A DNA stretch of 64,000 nucleotides from Pseudomonas sp. HMWF032 (GTDB taxonomy: Bacteria; Pseudomonadota; Gammaproteobacteria; Pseudomonadales; Pseudomonadaceae). Each line of letters begins with the position of its first letter. Within the stretch, counting starts at the first letter, position 1. The translations under genes and the position numbers were made by a program. This document shows, piece by piece, positions 62,351 to 64,000 of the stretch. Location of the stretch: NCBI RefSeq assembly GCF_003060885.1, contig NZ_QAIG01000005.1, positions 1,301,090-1,365,089 on the forward strand. Direction: 5' to 3'. A model generated the notes under the pieces. The model made no database searches. It worked only from the letters and a program-made list of their open reading frames with translations, and was not told the origin of the DNA.

Positions 62351-63355
62351 TCACTCAGCCTTGACCAGGGTTGGCTCGCCAAGATTGGCCAGGCGCACAC
62401 TGTCCTGCAACTGTTCAGCTTCGCTCTGGCTGCTCACGGGGCCCAGACGCACGCGGTGCAAAATCTGCTGGTTGCGCACCACTGAGCTGACGAACACTGG
62501 CGCAGCCACTGTCTCGCTCAACTTGGCTCTGAGTAGCTCCGCAGCGTCCGGATTGGCGAAGGCGGCCACTTGGAGAAACAGGCCAGAGGCTCCGACTGAA
62601 GCGTTTTTTTTTGCGTCAATCTGCACGGGGAGCACCGCGGCGGCATGTTGCTGCGGGGGGGGTGAATACTGCTCAAGCGGCTGCGCGACAGGCTGTGCAA
62701 CCGGCTGGGCCTGGGCCACCTGTTGCGGAGCAGCCAACACCATCGGTACCGGACGGCCCTGCTGAGCCCACCACTCATGCGGATCAATACCTTCGACCTT
62801 GACCCGCGCAGTTCCGCTTTCGGCATAGCCGAGCTTCTTCGCGGCGGCGAAGGACAGGTCGATAATTCGGTCGGAATAGAACGGGCCGCGGTCGTTGACG
62901 CGCAGGATGGCGGTCTTGCCGTTTTCCAGATTGGTTACACGCACATAACTCGGCAGCGGCAGGGTTTTGTGTGCGGCGGTCATGCCATACAGGTCGTAGG
63001 TTTCACCATTGGCAGTGGCCTGACCGTGGAACTTGGTGCCATACCAGGATGCCGGCCCCACCGCCTGATAACGACGCGCATCGGGGATCGGGTAGTACTG
63101 CTTGCCGAATACGGTGTAGGGGCTGGCCTTGACCGGGCCGTAGTGCGGCATGGGCACCGCATCAGGAATCCGCGACACATCGACATCCCACCAAGGGGCG
63201 CCATCCTTGTGTGGACGATTGAAATCACCCGGTCCGGAAATCGCGCCACCCGGTTGAATGGGCGCAACCGGCTGAGGCGCACGACTGGACGAACAACTGG
63301 CCAGCGCCAACGCCAGACCGCCACACAGGGCCAACTTGAAAGGCAAACGCAACAT
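62351..63355 (-). CDS. rlpA: Septal ring lytic transglycosylase RlpA
   Basis: RlpA cuts glycan strands lacking stem peptides at the septum. The 334-residue lipoprotein (lipobox C21) has the double-psi beta-barrel with E118 (TANGETYDLYG) and D155 (LRVNDRGPF), residues essential in P. aeruginosa, a Pro/Gln-rich linker (about 205-240), and a C-terminal SPOR domain. The linker contains an A9 and a C8 tract on the coding strand. The start may be ATG 63355 or GTG 63358, both overlapping the mltB stop. Confidence 0.93.
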   Translation of the reverse strand: MLRLPFKLALCGGLALALASCSSSRAPQPVAPIQPGGAISGPGDFNRPHKDGAPWWDVDVSRIPDAVPMPHYGPVKASPYTVFGKQYYPIPDARRYQAVGPASWYGTKFHGQATANGETYDLYGMTAAHKTLPLPSYVRVTNLENGKTAILRVNDRGPFYSDRIIDLSFAAAKKLGYAESGTARVKVEGIDPHEWWAQQGRPVPMVLAAPQQVAQAQPVAQPVAQPLEQYSPPPQQHAAAVLPVQIDAKKNASVGASGLFLQVAAFANPDAAELLRAKLSETVAAPVFVSSVVRNQQILHRVRLGPVSSQSEAEQLQDSVRLANLGEPTLVKAE

Positions 63356-64000
63356 CACTTCACACCCCGTGTATCGACCAGCGCCTCGGCCAGCTGATTG
63401 ACTGCCATGGCATACATCACACTGCGATTGTAGCGGGTGATGACAAAGAAGTTAGGCAGGCCGATCCAGTACTCGGCGCCATCAGTACCTTCCAGACGGA
63501 AGGCAGTTACCGGCAAATCGTCAGCCAGCGGCTCGGCACTGGTCCAGCCCAACTTACGCAGCTCACCGACATTCTTCACCGGGTCCAGGCCCACAGTCAG
63601 GCCTTGCTCAGCTTGCGCCCCCTTGAGGTTGGCGGCGCTGGCCACAAGTTGCCCTGGCTGCCAGCCGTGCCGCTTGAAGTAGCTGGCCACACTGCCAATG
63701 GCATCGACCGGGTTATTCCAGATGTTGATATGGCCATCACCATCGAAATCCACGGCATATGCACGAAAACTGCTCGGCATGAACTGCGGCAATCCCATGG
63801 CACCGGCATAGGAGCCGGTCATGCTCAGCGGCTCGACCTGTTCTTCGCGGGTCAATAGCAGAAATTCGCGCAGCTCCTTGCGAAAGAACGGTGCACGCGG
63901 CGGGTAGTCAAAAGCCAGGGTCGACAGGGCATCCATCACGCGCCAGCTGCCGGTATTACCGCCATAAAAGGTTTCCACGCCAATAATCGCCACGATCACC
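63355..64000 (-). CDS. mltB: Lytic murein transglycosylase B, 5'-truncated by window edge
   Basis: The last 215 codons of an MltB-family transglycosylase are visible; the start lies beyond the right edge. The catalytic glutamate is in IIGVETFYGGNTGSW, and GAMGLPQFMPSSF and DGHINIWNNPVDAIGSVASYFKR are typical of the family. It overlaps the start of rlpA, so mltB-rlpA are coupled. In pseudomonads rodA and mrdA usually lie upstream. Confidence 0.93.
   Translation of the reverse strand, partial: VIVAIIGVETFYGGNTGSWRVMDALSTLAFDYPPRAPFFRKELREFLLLTREEQVEPLSMTGSYAGAMGLPQFMPSSFRAYAVDFDGDGHINIWNNPVDAIGSVASYFKRHGWQPGQLVASAANLKGAQAEQGLTVGLDPVKNVGELRKLGWTSAEPLADDLPVTAFRLEGTDGAEYWIGLPNFFVITRYNRSVMYAMAVNQLAEALVDTRGVK

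Overview
The window is a gene-dense stretch of a high-GC gammaproteobacterial chromosome that reads throughout as Pseudomonas. Supporting this are AlgW with its catalytic triad at H123/D153/S227, the RoxS/RoxR redox pair, a short HisG, the lpt-rpoN-hpf-ptsN-rapZ-ptsO cluster, mreBCD followed by rng and yhdP, and arfA beside holA. No prophage, transposase, CRISPR array, tRNA or rRNA is visible. Nearly every gene is a recognisable core gene, and I found no clear new multigene system. The interest lies in regulation and in a few insertions.

Layout. 1-3.9 kb: sulfate activation (cysD-cysN), a NIF3-family protein, and the envelope-stress protease algW. 4.0-6.8 kb: a two-gene metal-uptake cassette (TonB-dependent receptor plus DUF4198 protein) behind a Zur-like operator. 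6.9-11.6 kb: hisG-hisD-hisC, murA and ibaG, on the minus strand. 11.7-14.8 kb: mlaFEDCB, retrograde phospholipid transport. 15.0-22.1 kb: kdsD-kdsC-lptC-lptA-lptB (Kdo synthesis and LPS export), then rpoN, hpf, ptsN, rapZ and ptsO (sigma-54 and the nitrogen PTS). 22.3-32.7 kb: pmbA/tldD, darP, a nitrilase-family amidase, yhdP, rng and maf. 32.7-35.3 kb: mreB-mreC-mreD, the cell-shape machinery. 35.5-38.7 kb: gatCAB. 38.8-42.2 kb: a small RlpA-like lipoprotein, a carboxymuconolactone decarboxylase-family protein, an AEC permease and a CitMHS citrate permease. 42.4-45.2 kb: roxSR and a SIMPL-domain protein. 45.4-51.3 kb: dppABCDF peptide importer. 51.4-57.4 kb: an ElyC-like protein, a zinc-ribbon protein, leuS, lptE, holA and arfA. 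57.5-64 kb: a lytic transglycosylase, lipA, lipB, a DUF493 protein, dacA, rlpA and the 3' part of mltB.

Common theme. Much of the window builds the envelope: outer-membrane lipid balance (mla, yhdP), LPS assembly (kds, lpt, lptE), peptidoglycan synthesis and remodelling (murA, mre, dacA, rlpA, mltB, elyC) and quality control (algW). Translation and protein-quality genes are interspersed (gatCAB, leuS, arfA, hpf, darP, rng).

The points most worth checking are the Zur-like operator before the TonB cassette, the lack of a normal start codon for mreC just after an intrinsic terminator, the hairpin inside arfA, a 139-bp ERIC-like palindrome inside the dpp operon, a Crc-type CA motif and 25-codon ORF ahead of the citrate permease, and long mononucleotide tracts in rlpA.
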